64,000 nt of DNA, taken from NCBI GenBank assembly GCA_947625775.1, contig CANQPM010000001.1:62001-126000 (forward strand). Direction: 5' to 3'. Under the pieces are notes generated by a model that saw nothing but the letters and a program-made list of their open reading frames with translations, was not told the DNA's origin and made no database searches. This document shows positions 27,684-35,922 of the stretch, piece by piece (position 1 is the first letter of the stretch; every line of letters starts with the position of its first letter). Made by a program: the position numbers and the translations under genes. Source of the DNA: an uncultured Lachnospiraceae bacterium (GTDB lineage: Bacteria > Bacillota > Clostridia > Lachnospirales > Lachnospiraceae).

Positions 27684-28638
27684 TATTCCTTTTCTCCTGT
27701 TTCTTTACTTTTTTGCCAGTCTTTGAAATTCTTACAAGCTTATGTATCTCTTTTATCAGTGAGACCAGTATTGCCACTCCCAAAATATCTCCAATTATGC
27801 AGGCGGCTGTAAACAAATCAAGATTTGAGGGGCGGACTCTTTCCTTTGATAAAGGGACGGGATTTATGCCTTCCTCAGTGTCAATGACTTGAACTGCGGA
27901 TTGCGCACTGTCGTCCTGCGTCTGGTTCTGTTCAGGATTTTCACTTGTCATTGTCCCTACAGCTTCACCTGTCTGGTTTGTATCTTCAGGCTGTCCGTCC
28001 TCATTGGGCTGCTCGGCTTCTTCTGGCGTTTCAGCCTCATTCGACTGTATGTCTTCATTCGGATTCCCCTGCTGTACAATGGCAACTGCGCCGTCTGTCA
28101 CGTAGCCCGTCATATTTTCATATGATACCAGATACCATGCCTCTCCTGACTCATTGACATGCTCCCCAAAATACGGAAGCCTTGTGTCGCGTCCTACTTT
28201 TGCAATAATTTCCGAATCTGTCGAAGGCTGTCTTCTAAGATTTATTGTTTCGAGTACGTTAAGCTCTCCCAGCTGTCCTGTCTGTGCGTCATTGTCTGCA
28301 TTATTCCCGTCTGCGCCGTTTTGCGGCATCTCGGTACGCACTCTCGCCAGCTCATCTGATTTCACATATCCCTCCGCGCCGAAGTCAGTTTTTATCCTAT
28401 ACCATACGGCTCCACTCTCGTCAGTCTGTGTGTCCAGCACTTCAAACCCGCTGCCCACAATGAGATTTGCCGTTATATCGCTATCCTCCGACATTGCCGT
28501 ATGCACCTTTGCGGTAGCGTCCTCAAAAATGCCGCCATCCTCCGCCGCGTATGACCTTGCGCCAAGCATGCACAGGCCGCACAGCGCCGCACGGCATATA
28601 AGCCTCCTTAAATTAAACGTTCTTCTCATTTTTGCCAT
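27670..28638 (-). CDS. SH3-domain protein with C-terminal membrane anchor
   Basis: A 322-residue exported protein. A basic N-terminus and hydrophobic stretch (LICRAALCGLCMLGARSYAA) form a signal peptide. Two bacterial SH3-like repeats follow: AKVHTAMSEDSDITANLIVG ... GAEGYVKSDEL, and LETINLRRQPSTDSEIIAKV ... MTGYVTDGAV. Next comes a Glu/Gln/Asn/Pro-rich low-complexity linker, then a helix at about 270-292 and a Lys-rich cytoplasmic tail. SH3b domains often bind cell-wall peptides, so it may dock the polysaccharide machinery to peptidoglycan. That function is inference from domain type and operon position. Confidence 0.8.
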   Translation of the reverse strand: MAKMRRTFNLRRLICRAALCGLCMLGARSYAAEDGGIFEDATAKVHTAMSEDSDITANLIVGSGFEVLDTQTDESGAVWYRIKTDFGAEGYVKSDELARVRTEMPQNGADGNNADNDAQTGQLGELNVLETINLRRQPSTDSEIIAKVGRDTRLPYFGEHVNESGEAWYLVSYENMTGYVTDGAVAIVQQGNPNEDIQSNEAETPEEAEQPNEDGQPEDTNQTGEAVGTMTSENPEQNQTQDDSAQSAVQVIDTEEGINPVPLSKERVRPSNLDLFTAACIIGDILGVAILVSLIKEIHKLVRISKTGKKVKKQEKRNNAYR

Positions 28639-28719
28639 GTATCCCTATATCCATATATCCTTAATTCTGCTTTGGCAATAAGCCTTACTTTCTAAAAATA
28701 TCACCTTTATACAGTATTA

Positions 28720-28762
28720 GAAAAAGGGAAATCTCCATTTGCATTTCAATTTCCCTTTTCCG
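28720..28762. terminator. hairpin between the acidic secreted protein and SH3 genes
   Basis: GAAAAAGGGAAAT pairs with ATTTCCCTTTTC around a short loop, with T-rich ends in both directions. On the minus strand it lies just past the stop at 28774, so part of the operon transcript may end here. Expression of downstream genes may then be lower than that of the first two genes. Confidence 0.65.
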
Positions 28763-28773
28763 CAACGCAAAAA

Positions 28774-29502
28774 TTATGCCAGTACCAATACTGTAAGCGT
28801 AACAGGCACTCCCTTAAATGCGCCAAGCACTGCGCCCGTCACGGGATCGACAACGCCCTCTACATACTCGACTGTGCCGTCCGCATTTACGCTCATAAGC
28901 ATAACCAGCGCCCCCGTTGTTACATTAGGAATGACGCCTGCAGAAGCTATATTGTTGCCGAGCGGATCTGCAGCGACTGCCGCTGTCTTTACTGTGCCAC
29001 AGTCGTTTACTACCATTTCAGAGCCTTTGATTTCGGCAAGCGCTTCAACCGTCCTGACAAAAAACTCTGTCGGGGCTGTTGTCATAAGAGCCTGAACCGT
29101 AACCGCCGCCTGCTGCGGCGCTGCTGTCTCCGCTGCCGCTGCCACTGACGCCTTCAAGGTGTTCTGCACATCACTGATGACATTTGTCAAGCTTACTGCC
29201 GACACTGTGCCGTCCGGGTTTGCCACTGCTATGCTTACCGTGTTGGTCGCAATGCGTCCTCCCGGCGCTGCGTCAGCTATTGTCGCCCCTTGCGTGTCCG
29301 CTGTCTCTGTGTCTGCTGTGGCGTTCGTGCTTGAGCTGGCGGAATCATCTGATTCTTCCGTGTCAGAATCTTCACTGTCGGAATCGTCTGAATCAGTTAC
29401 ATCCGGCGTTTTTTTGCTTATGTTATCATCTGCCAATGCTGTAAATGACATTGAAAGCGAAAGCACGACTGCCAGGCTCATTGCTATGAACTTCTTTTTC
29501 AT
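28774..29502 (-). CDS. secreted acidic low-complexity protein, unknown function
   Basis: A 242-residue protein I do not recognise. It begins with a textbook signal peptide (MKKKFIAMSLAVVLSLSMSF, cleavage after ALA). Then comes a Ser/Asp/Glu-rich tract of about 30 residues, then an Ala/Thr/Val-rich region with conspicuous VSIAVANPDG and the repeated-style ALVMLMSVNADGTVEYVEGV. The last part, VTGAVLGAFKGVPVTLTVLVL, is hydrophobic. No catalytic motif or LPXTG anchor is seen. It is the second gene of the polysaccharide operon, between LCP and the SH3 protein, which suggests a surface-assembly role, but that is only guilt by association. Confidence 0.75.
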   Translation of the reverse strand: MKKKFIAMSLAVVLSLSMSFTALADDNISKKTPDVTDSDDSDSEDSDTEESDDSASSSTNATADTETADTQGATIADAAPGGRIATNTVSIAVANPDGTVSAVSLTNVISDVQNTLKASVAAAAETAAPQQAAVTVQALMTTAPTEFFVRTVEALAEIKGSEMVVNDCGTVKTAAVAADPLGNNIASAGVIPNVTTGALVMLMSVNADGTVEYVEGVVDPVTGAVLGAFKGVPVTLTVLVLA

Positions 29503-29588
29503 CTCTTCCTTCCTCCTTTTAAATTTTTTATATATAAATTTCTTTATATATCATATTAAATGACTAAATGACGCGCTTATATCCAGCG

Positions 29589-30728
29589 TCACCCGCCAAT
29601 GCTGACCTCCTTGTAAAATACCCTCATTATGAGGTCTTTCAAGGCTTCCTCGTCCAGATAATAATCGTTGTAATAATCGCCTTCATCATCTATATAATCC
29701 GCCCTGTCCTCGCCTGAAAGCTGATAAAAGGATTCCGCCGAAAATGTACAGTCCAGCGCCTGCGCCGCTGTATAAACGGCTTCATCTATTGATATGTCCG
29801 TGTTCATGTAAGGCTTTACCGCTTCGTATGTTTCCTTTACAAAGGCGGGATTTGCCTTTATTTCCTGCAGAACGCGCGTCGCCGCCGTCCTCATAAACGC
29901 TTTCTGGCGCGCAAGTCTTACCGTGGGGCTGCCCAGCGTATGCATATCACGGTAGCGCAGATAATTAACTACATTTTTTCCCGTCAAGATCTGCGTACTG
30001 CCCTGGACATAAGCGCTGTTATACGCCGTCATATCATCAGGCACTACAACTTCTATGCCGCCAAGCCGATCCGTGAGTTCTGATACCGCGTCATAGCTTA
30101 CGGCGCATGCGCCGTGTATCGGCAGCCCTCCAAAAAGCTCTGACACGCTTTCCGACATTTTGGCAAGCCCAAGCTCGCCCCCGCCCGCATAGCCGTACTG
30201 CAGGCATATTTGGTCATATATTTTATCTATACATTCGCTTTTATTGTTGAATACCTCCACGTTCACCATCGAATTTCTCGGTATTCCTATTACGCTAAGC
30301 GTCTTGTCTTCTTTGCACAATGACAGCAGGAAAATCACATCCGCCTGCCCTGCTTTCCAGTCCGTAAGCCTTGTTTCGCTTGAAAGCTCTCCTTTGCGGT
30401 CTATTCCAAGGAGCAGGAAATTAAGCGCGTCCTCGCGGTACTCATAAACTTTATCGCCATATACAACCCAATCATCCTGCCATACAACGCTGCTGCTGTA
30501 ATTAAGATTCTCCCTTATTTTGGCGACCTGCGCCTCATCTGTCACAAGGCTTGGCGTCTGCGAGCTTGCCGACGCCTTCAGGGACATTTCGCCGGATTTA
30601 TAAATGACAATTCCTATAAGTCCAATTGTCAGTATTATGATAAACATAAACGCCAGCGTTACCTTGACAATTCTTCCGAGGATATTTTTCCTTTTTGATG
30701 GCTTAGCTCTTTTTGCGCTTTTTCTCAT
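29589..30728 (-). CDS. LytR-CpsA-Psr (LCP) family protein
   Basis: LCP enzymes transfer lipid-linked polysaccharide to peptidoglycan. A short basic cytoplasmic tail and one membrane helix (VTLAFMFIIILTIGLIGIVIY) precede the LCP domain. Visible motifs are FLLLGIDRKGE, ADVIFLLSLCKEDKTLSVIG with the conserved IPRNSMV, and the arginine-rich VNYLRYRDMHTLGSPTVRLA that binds the pyrophosphate. 379 residues. GGAGG upstream favours the ATG at 30728 over the frame start at 30749. It is the first gene of the operon, so final wall attachment is encoded first. Confidence 0.92.
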   Translation of the reverse strand: MRKSAKRAKPSKRKNILGRIVKVTLAFMFIIILTIGLIGIVIYKSGEMSLKASASSQTPSLVTDEAQVAKIRENLNYSSSVVWQDDWVVYGDKVYEYREDALNFLLLGIDRKGELSSETRLTDWKAGQADVIFLLSLCKEDKTLSVIGIPRNSMVNVEVFNNKSECIDKIYDQICLQYGYAGGGELGLAKMSESVSELFGGLPIHGACAVSYDAVSELTDRLGGIEVVVPDDMTAYNSAYVQGSTQILTGKNVVNYLRYRDMHTLGSPTVRLARQKAFMRTAATRVLQEIKANPAFVKETYEAVKPYMNTDISIDEAVYTAAQALDCTFSAESFYQLSGEDRADYIDDEGDYYNDYYLDEEALKDLIMRVFYKEVSIGG

Positions 30729-30769
30729 TTCAAGCCACCCTCCCCTCATGCTGTAGGACTTTTAATTTT

Positions 30770-30817
30770 CTTTTTTGCCGTCTTTAGTAAAAATATTTAC
30801 TAAAGACGACAAAAAAA
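30770..30817. promoter_or_regulatory. palindrome/hairpin in the LCP leader (copy 1 of TTTAGTAAA motif)
   Basis: CTTTAGTAAA (30782-30791), four bases, then TTTACTAAAG (30796-30805) form a perfect 10-bp inverted repeat. Flanking GTC/GAC pairs extend it, and T- and A-runs lie at the outer ends. As RNA it is a terminator-like hairpin about 45 bases before the LCP start; as DNA it matches the palindrome at 30909-30932. It could be an attenuator or an operator. Confidence 0.6.
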
Positions 30818-30889
30818 TATAAAACACATGAGAAATATGAGAAAGAACAACAGCATATAAAACCACATCAGCCTCGCTAATGTAAATAT

Positions 30890-30932
30890 AATATACCACA
30901 TAATTTTCTTTTAGTAAATATGTTTATTAAAA
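30890..30932 (-). promoter_or_regulatory. polysaccharide operon promoter with overlapping palindrome (copy 2)
   Basis: On the minus strand TTTACT (complement of 30913-30918) and TATATT (complement of 30890-30895) are 17 bases apart. The -35 lies inside TTTTAGTAAA-N4-TTTATTAAAA (30909-30932), a near-perfect second copy of the palindrome at 30782-30805 with the same 4-base spacer. Binding there would block polymerase. The XRE gene 55 bases away is the obvious candidate binder, by inference. Confidence 0.55.
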
Positions 30933-30987
30933 AATTTGTTTTATATATCCGAAATTTTTTGCATTTTGTTCATTATAGTATTAAAAT

Positions 30988-31221
30988 TCATTGCTTCCTC
31001 CTGCGTGGAAATGAATTTTTTTCTTCGGTAAGTCCCAGCATATAATCAGTTGACACATCGTAATAATTTGCCAAACGGATTAAATGTCTGATGGGCAGCT
31101 CATTCGCGCCACGCTCGTATCTGGCATACATTGTCTGTGACGTGCCCAGAATATCGGCGATTTCCTGCTGCGTCATATCGCTGTCTTCACGCAGATTGCG
31201 CATTCTGATTTTATAATCCAT
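30988..31221 (-). CDS. XRE-family transcriptional regulator
   Basis: A 77-residue single-domain Cro/C1-type helix-turn-helix protein: RMRNLREDSDMTQQEIADIL, GTSQTMYARYERGANELPIR and LANYYDVSTDYMLGLTEE. The recognition-helix region GTSQTMYARYE is the same as in the C-terminal half of the fusion protein at 14487-14915, so the two are paralogues flanking the polysaccharide cluster. It is immediately upstream of the operon and the two candidate operators, which suggests that it controls the operon. GGGG lies before the ATG. Confidence 0.88.
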   Translation of the reverse strand: MDYKIRMRNLREDSDMTQQEIADILGTSQTMYARYERGANELPIRHLIRLANYYDVSTDYMLGLTEEKNSFPRRRKQ

Positions 31222-31383
31222 ATATACCCCTATTCCCCATGTAATAAATCATTTTCGTTGTACATAGCATACCAAATAAGCATTATCTTTTTATTTTTTT
31301 AATACACATCTTTACTTGTTTGGACATTAGTATATAATTTTGTGGTAAATTTAAATTTTATGATAAGTTTTTGCTTTATGCGA

Positions 31384-31413
31384 TTGACATTTTTTTGCAT
31401 GTGATTTTATAAT
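31384..31413 (+). promoter_or_regulatory. strong consensus promoter of the lipoprotein gene
   Basis: A perfect TTGACA (31384-31389) and a perfect TATAAT (31408-31413) are separated by 18 bases and lie 50 bases upstream of the lipoprotein start codon. Confidence 0.85.
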
Positions 31414-31462
31414 AGGAAATGAGCGCATTGACTGCTTTTTAAGAGGAGGAAATGAAATTTTT

Positions 31463-32092
31463 ATGAAACGAAATCGGCAATTTTTAACTTTGGGAAATGT
31501 ATTTCATGGGAAATATGGGATTTGTGCGCTCTGCCGCCTTTTTGCTCTGTGCTGCCTTTGTATATTTTTGGCAGGCTGCGGCAAAGCAGAGGACGATGGG
31601 GACGATGTGATGATTCCTGATTCCGAGACAGCCGACAGTTTGAATGACAGCGGCTTTACTGACGCGGAGATTTCTGTTCCGGCGGGACTTGTCGGGGATG
31701 AGGTTTCCGAAAAGCAGGCGGCATATACGGATGAAGACGGCTCGCATGTCGTCTACGCGCTTTCAGGTGATGAACGCGGTGACATTGTGCGCGGACTTTC
31801 TGATGAGCTTGCTGACAGCATTGAGGTGATTCTTGCGGATGACGACCGCTATCCTGATATTGAGGGGATTACGGCAAATGAAGACTATACGGAATTTACG
31901 ATTGCACTTACTGACGGAAACATGAATATATATGAATCCATGCTTGCAATGTCATTTTATATTGCAGGCAATAAATATCAGATATACAGCGGCGTGAGCG
32001 CCGATGATGCGCTGACTGTCGTGCGGTATGTCGATTCCGCTACGGGAAATGTCGTGAGCGAGACGGATTCACGGTCTATGGCGGTCGAGTAG
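31463..32092 (+). CDS. lipoprotein of unknown function
   Basis: A 209-residue protein with a long lipoprotein signal: a basic start, a hydrophobic Cys-rich stretch and the lipobox LAGC followed by GKAEDDGDD. The mature part is acidic, with two segments: an alternating region around SHVVYALSGDERGDIVRGLS and a C-terminal half ITANEDYTEFTIALTDGNMN ... GNKYQIYSGVSADD. The latter has the shape of small extracytoplasmic lipoproteins common in Lachnospiraceae. No enzyme motif is seen. Strong AGGAGG 13 bases upstream and a consensus promoter suggest good expression. Confidence 0.82.
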   Translation: MKRNRQFLTLGNVFHGKYGICALCRLFALCCLCIFLAGCGKAEDDGDDVMIPDSETADSLNDSGFTDAEISVPAGLVGDEVSEKQAAYTDEDGSHVVYALSGDERGDIVRGLSDELADSIEVILADDDRYPDIEGITANEDYTEFTIALTDGNMNIYESMLAMSFYIAGNKYQIYSGVSADDALTVVRYVDSATGNVVSETDSRSMAVE

Positions 32093-32144
32093 TCCCAAAT
32101 GGACTTGGTTTAATGTCTGTAGGCGTAATGGGAAATCAAAGCAA

Positions 32145-32192
32145 TAAAAAAGGGCTGATGCACTAAGTATTCAGTGCATCAGTCCTTTTTAT
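32145..32192. terminator. bidirectional terminator between lipoprotein and gdhA
   Basis: A stem of about 14 bp built on CTGATGCACT / AGTGCATCAG, with an A-run on the left and a T-run on the right, serves the converging lipoprotein and gdhA transcripts. Confidence 0.9.
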
Positions 32193-32230
32193 GATTAATA
32201 TTATTTTCTAATTTTACCGACTTTCAGATA

Positions 32231-33619
<1,389 letters not shown>

Positions 33620-33625
33620 CTAAAC

Positions 33626-33677
33626 CAACATATTTATTATAATGGAAAATATTTTGATGTACAACAAAAATATGTTG
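33626..33677 (-). promoter_or_regulatory. gdhA promoter flanked by a 10-bp inverted repeat
   Basis: Minus-strand TTGTAC and TATAAT (complements of 33659-33664 and 33636-33641) are 17 bases apart. CAACATATTT at 33626-33635 and AAATATGTTG at 33668-33677 are exact inverted copies on either side of the promoter, 42 bases apart, about four helical turns. The repeat could be a paired operator. Confidence 0.55.
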
Positions 33678-33782
33678 TGGTGTTTAATTTTGTGCAATTT
33701 ACTGAATTTGGTTGGTATAATTTACTACGTTTGTGCTTTATAATGTATGTTTTGTGTTTGTGTGGCGTATTATAAACAGGTC

Positions 33783-33947
33783 GCCCGAGCAGAAAAATAT
33801 ACCCCATTCAGACTCGCTTGCGCTGGTGGAAAGCGTAGCGAACACTAAGCTCAACGGCGCTGTAAAAGGAGCTACGCTTTTACAGCTTGTTTCGCTAAGT
33901 GCCGACGCTTTCCAAGGTCTTCATGGGGTATATTTTTCTGCTCGGGC
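33783..33947 (+). repeat. palindromic intergenic element, copy 1
   Basis: Perfectly complementary 25-base arms lie at 33783-33807 and 33923-33947 (outer sequence GCCCGAGCAG / CTGCTCGGGC). Inside are nested stems: GGAAAGCG / CGCTTTCC, AGCGAA / TTCGCT and GCTGTAAAAG / CTTTTACAGC. The shorter copy at 58352-58445, in the opposite orientation, has the same arms and the same inner blocks CGCTTGCGCT and AGTGCCGAC. Five arm positions differ between copies, and all five are compensated. No open reading frame. Probably a mobile palindrome or a structured RNA. Confidence 0.85.
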
Positions 33948-33952
33948 TAGTG

Positions 33953-34057
33953 TATTGGCTTAGACTATATTTGCTTAGGTTTTATTGGCTTAGACTATAT
34001 TGACTTAGGCTATATTGGTTTAGGCTATATTGGTTTAGGCTATATTGGCTTAGACCT
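33953..34057 (+). repeat. seven tandem 15-bp repeats
   Basis: Exactly seven contiguous units with consensus TATTGGYTTAGRCTA, beginning at 33953, 33968, 33983, 33998, 34013, 34028 and 34043. The second unit is the most diverged, while units five and six are identical. The array starts six bases after palindromic element copy 1 and ends 14 bases before the stop of the phosphate-transporter gene. Confidence 0.92.
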
Positions 34058-34070
34058 AAGGGCTTGATTT

Positions 34071-35855
34071 TTATTTATCGCCCTTGTTGGGGAGTTCGTA
34101 TTTTTTGAGGTATTCGTTGTATCTTAGGCGGAACTCGCTGCCTTCGCCTTTTTGGAGGGTGTCTACGTATTCGTGGGCGTGGGTGTCGTCTTCGTAGAGC
34201 TGCATTACGTTTATGGCGAGGTTGGAACAGTGGTCGGCTATGCGCTCGTAATTGTTTGTGATGTCGGAGAGGATGAAGCCCATTTCGGCGCTGCATTTGC
34301 CTTTTCTGAGGCGTTTCATATGGCGTTTTTTCATTTCCTTCTGGATTACGTCGATTGCCTCCTCAAACGGCTCTATGCGTTCTGCCGCGTATTTGTCTTC
34401 GGTTTCAAATACGGTTACTGATGACTGGACTATGTCGAGCACTGCCTGGGAGAATATTTTGAGTTCTTCTGTCGCTTTGGGTGAGAAGCTTTGCTCTTTT
34501 TTGTTCATCTCACGCGCGGAGTCGGATATGTTCATGGCGTGGTCTGAGATGCGCTCTAAATCGCCTATGCTATGGAGGAGGAAATTCAGCTTTTTTGAAT
34601 CCTTTACGCTCAGGTTCTTGCTCGAAAGCTTGACGAGGTAGCCTGAAATTTCATCATCATAATGGTCTACGAGATTTTCACGCTGTTCTACCTTGTCCGC
34701 CACTGTGTCTTTGTATTTAAATAAAAGCGAAACTGCATCTTTCAGCGACTCATATGTGATTTTTGCCATCTCAACCACATGGGAATTTGCCTGTTCGAGC
34801 GCAAATGACGGAGTGGCGAGGAAACGGTCGTCTATTCTGACAAAATTTGCTTTTTCCTGTTCGAGTTTCTTTTCCTCCTCGTCGGGCTTTATGAGGATAA
34901 GGGACAGCTTTTCGAGAAGGTCTGAGAATGGCAGGAGCACTATGGTTGCCGCTATGTTGAATGCTGAATGTATCACGGCTATACCGACTTTATTGGCGGG
35001 CTCTGCCATAAATCCAAAATTCAGAAACGCGTTCAGCGCATAAAATACCGCCATAAACACAGCCGTACCGATTATGTTAAACAGCAGATGGACGGTCGCC
35101 GCGCGTTTTGCGTTTTTGCTTGCGCCGATGCCGGACATCATCGCCGTGATGCAGGTGCCTATATTTTGTCCCATTATAATAGGAATTGCCGCGGCAAATG
35201 TGACTGTACCAGTGCTGCACAGCGCCTGCAGGATACCTATTGAAGCCGCCGACGACTGGATTATTGCCGTGAGCAGCGCGCCCACGAGAAGTCCCAGCAC
35301 GGGATTTGTGAACATTACGAACAGGCTCGTAAATTCGGGCATATTGCTGAGCGGCGACATTGCGTCAGACATTGCGTCCATGCCAAACATCAAAATCGCC
35401 AAGCCGACAAAAATAGTGCCTAAATCGCGTTTTTTGCCATTTTTCATAAACATTATAAAGATAATGCCGATTACGGCAAGTATGGGCGTAAAGGACGACG
35501 GCTTCAGCATCTGTATGAAAAAGTTATCGCTCTCAATTCCCGAAAGGCTCAAAAGCCATGAAGTGATGGTCGTGCCGACGTTTGCGCCCATTATCACTCC
35601 GATAGCCTGCGAAAGCTTTATAATGCCAGAGTTTACAAAGCCCACCACCATAACGGTAGTCGCCGACGACGACTGCACCGCCGCCGTAATGCCCGCGCCC
35701 AAAAGCACTGCCTTCCACTTACTGCTCGTCAGTTCTTCAAGCACGCGCTCCAGCCGACCGCCCGAAACCTTCTCCAGCCCCTCGCTCAAGATATGCATGC
35801 CGTACAAAAACAGGGCTAGTCCGCCAATCATAGACAAAAAATCAAAAAAAGTCAT
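34071..35855 (-). CDS. Na/Pi cotransporter with PhoU-like tail
   Basis: A 594-residue NptA/YjbB-type sodium-dependent phosphate transporter. Two inverted-repeat membrane halves carry the hallmark QSSSATTVMVVGF and QSSAASIGILQAL motifs, with GANVGTTIT and GQNIGTCITA. After about residue 330 a cytoplasmic helical PhoU-like domain follows (two bundles, e.g. LNFLLHSIGDLERISDHAMN and LSDITNNYERIADHCSNLA). Whether it imports or exports phosphate cannot be told. Single gene; start at ATG 35855 preceded by GGAGG. Confidence 0.93.
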   Translation of the reverse strand: MTFFDFLSMIGGLALFLYGMHILSEGLEKVSGGRLERVLEELTSSKWKAVLLGAGITAAVQSSSATTVMVVGFVNSGIIKLSQAIGVIMGANVGTTITSWLLSLSGIESDNFFIQMLKPSSFTPILAVIGIIFIMFMKNGKKRDLGTIFVGLAILMFGMDAMSDAMSPLSNMPEFTSLFVMFTNPVLGLLVGALLTAIIQSSAASIGILQALCSTGTVTFAAAIPIIMGQNIGTCITAMMSGIGASKNAKRAATVHLLFNIIGTAVFMAVFYALNAFLNFGFMAEPANKVGIAVIHSAFNIAATIVLLPFSDLLEKLSLILIKPDEEEKKLEQEKANFVRIDDRFLATPSFALEQANSHVVEMAKITYESLKDAVSLLFKYKDTVADKVEQRENLVDHYDDEISGYLVKLSSKNLSVKDSKKLNFLLHSIGDLERISDHAMNISDSAREMNKKEQSFSPKATEELKIFSQAVLDIVQSSVTVFETEDKYAAERIEPFEEAIDVIQKEMKKRHMKRLRKGKCSAEMGFILSDITNNYERIADHCSNLAINVMQLYEDDTHAHEYVDTLQKGEGSEFRLRYNEYLKKYELPNKGDK

Positions 35856-35922
35856 AAAAATCCTCCAAATTTTCCCCTATCTTTTTCATTATACGATATT
35901 ATTTCCGTTTTGTGTAGAAATT

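Noticed and set aside
33783..33947. Simple bidirectional terminator for copy 1 of the palindromic element
   Set aside because: The stem is 25 bp, no T-run follows either arm, nearby genes do not converge on it, and a diverged copy with compensated arms exists elsewhere.
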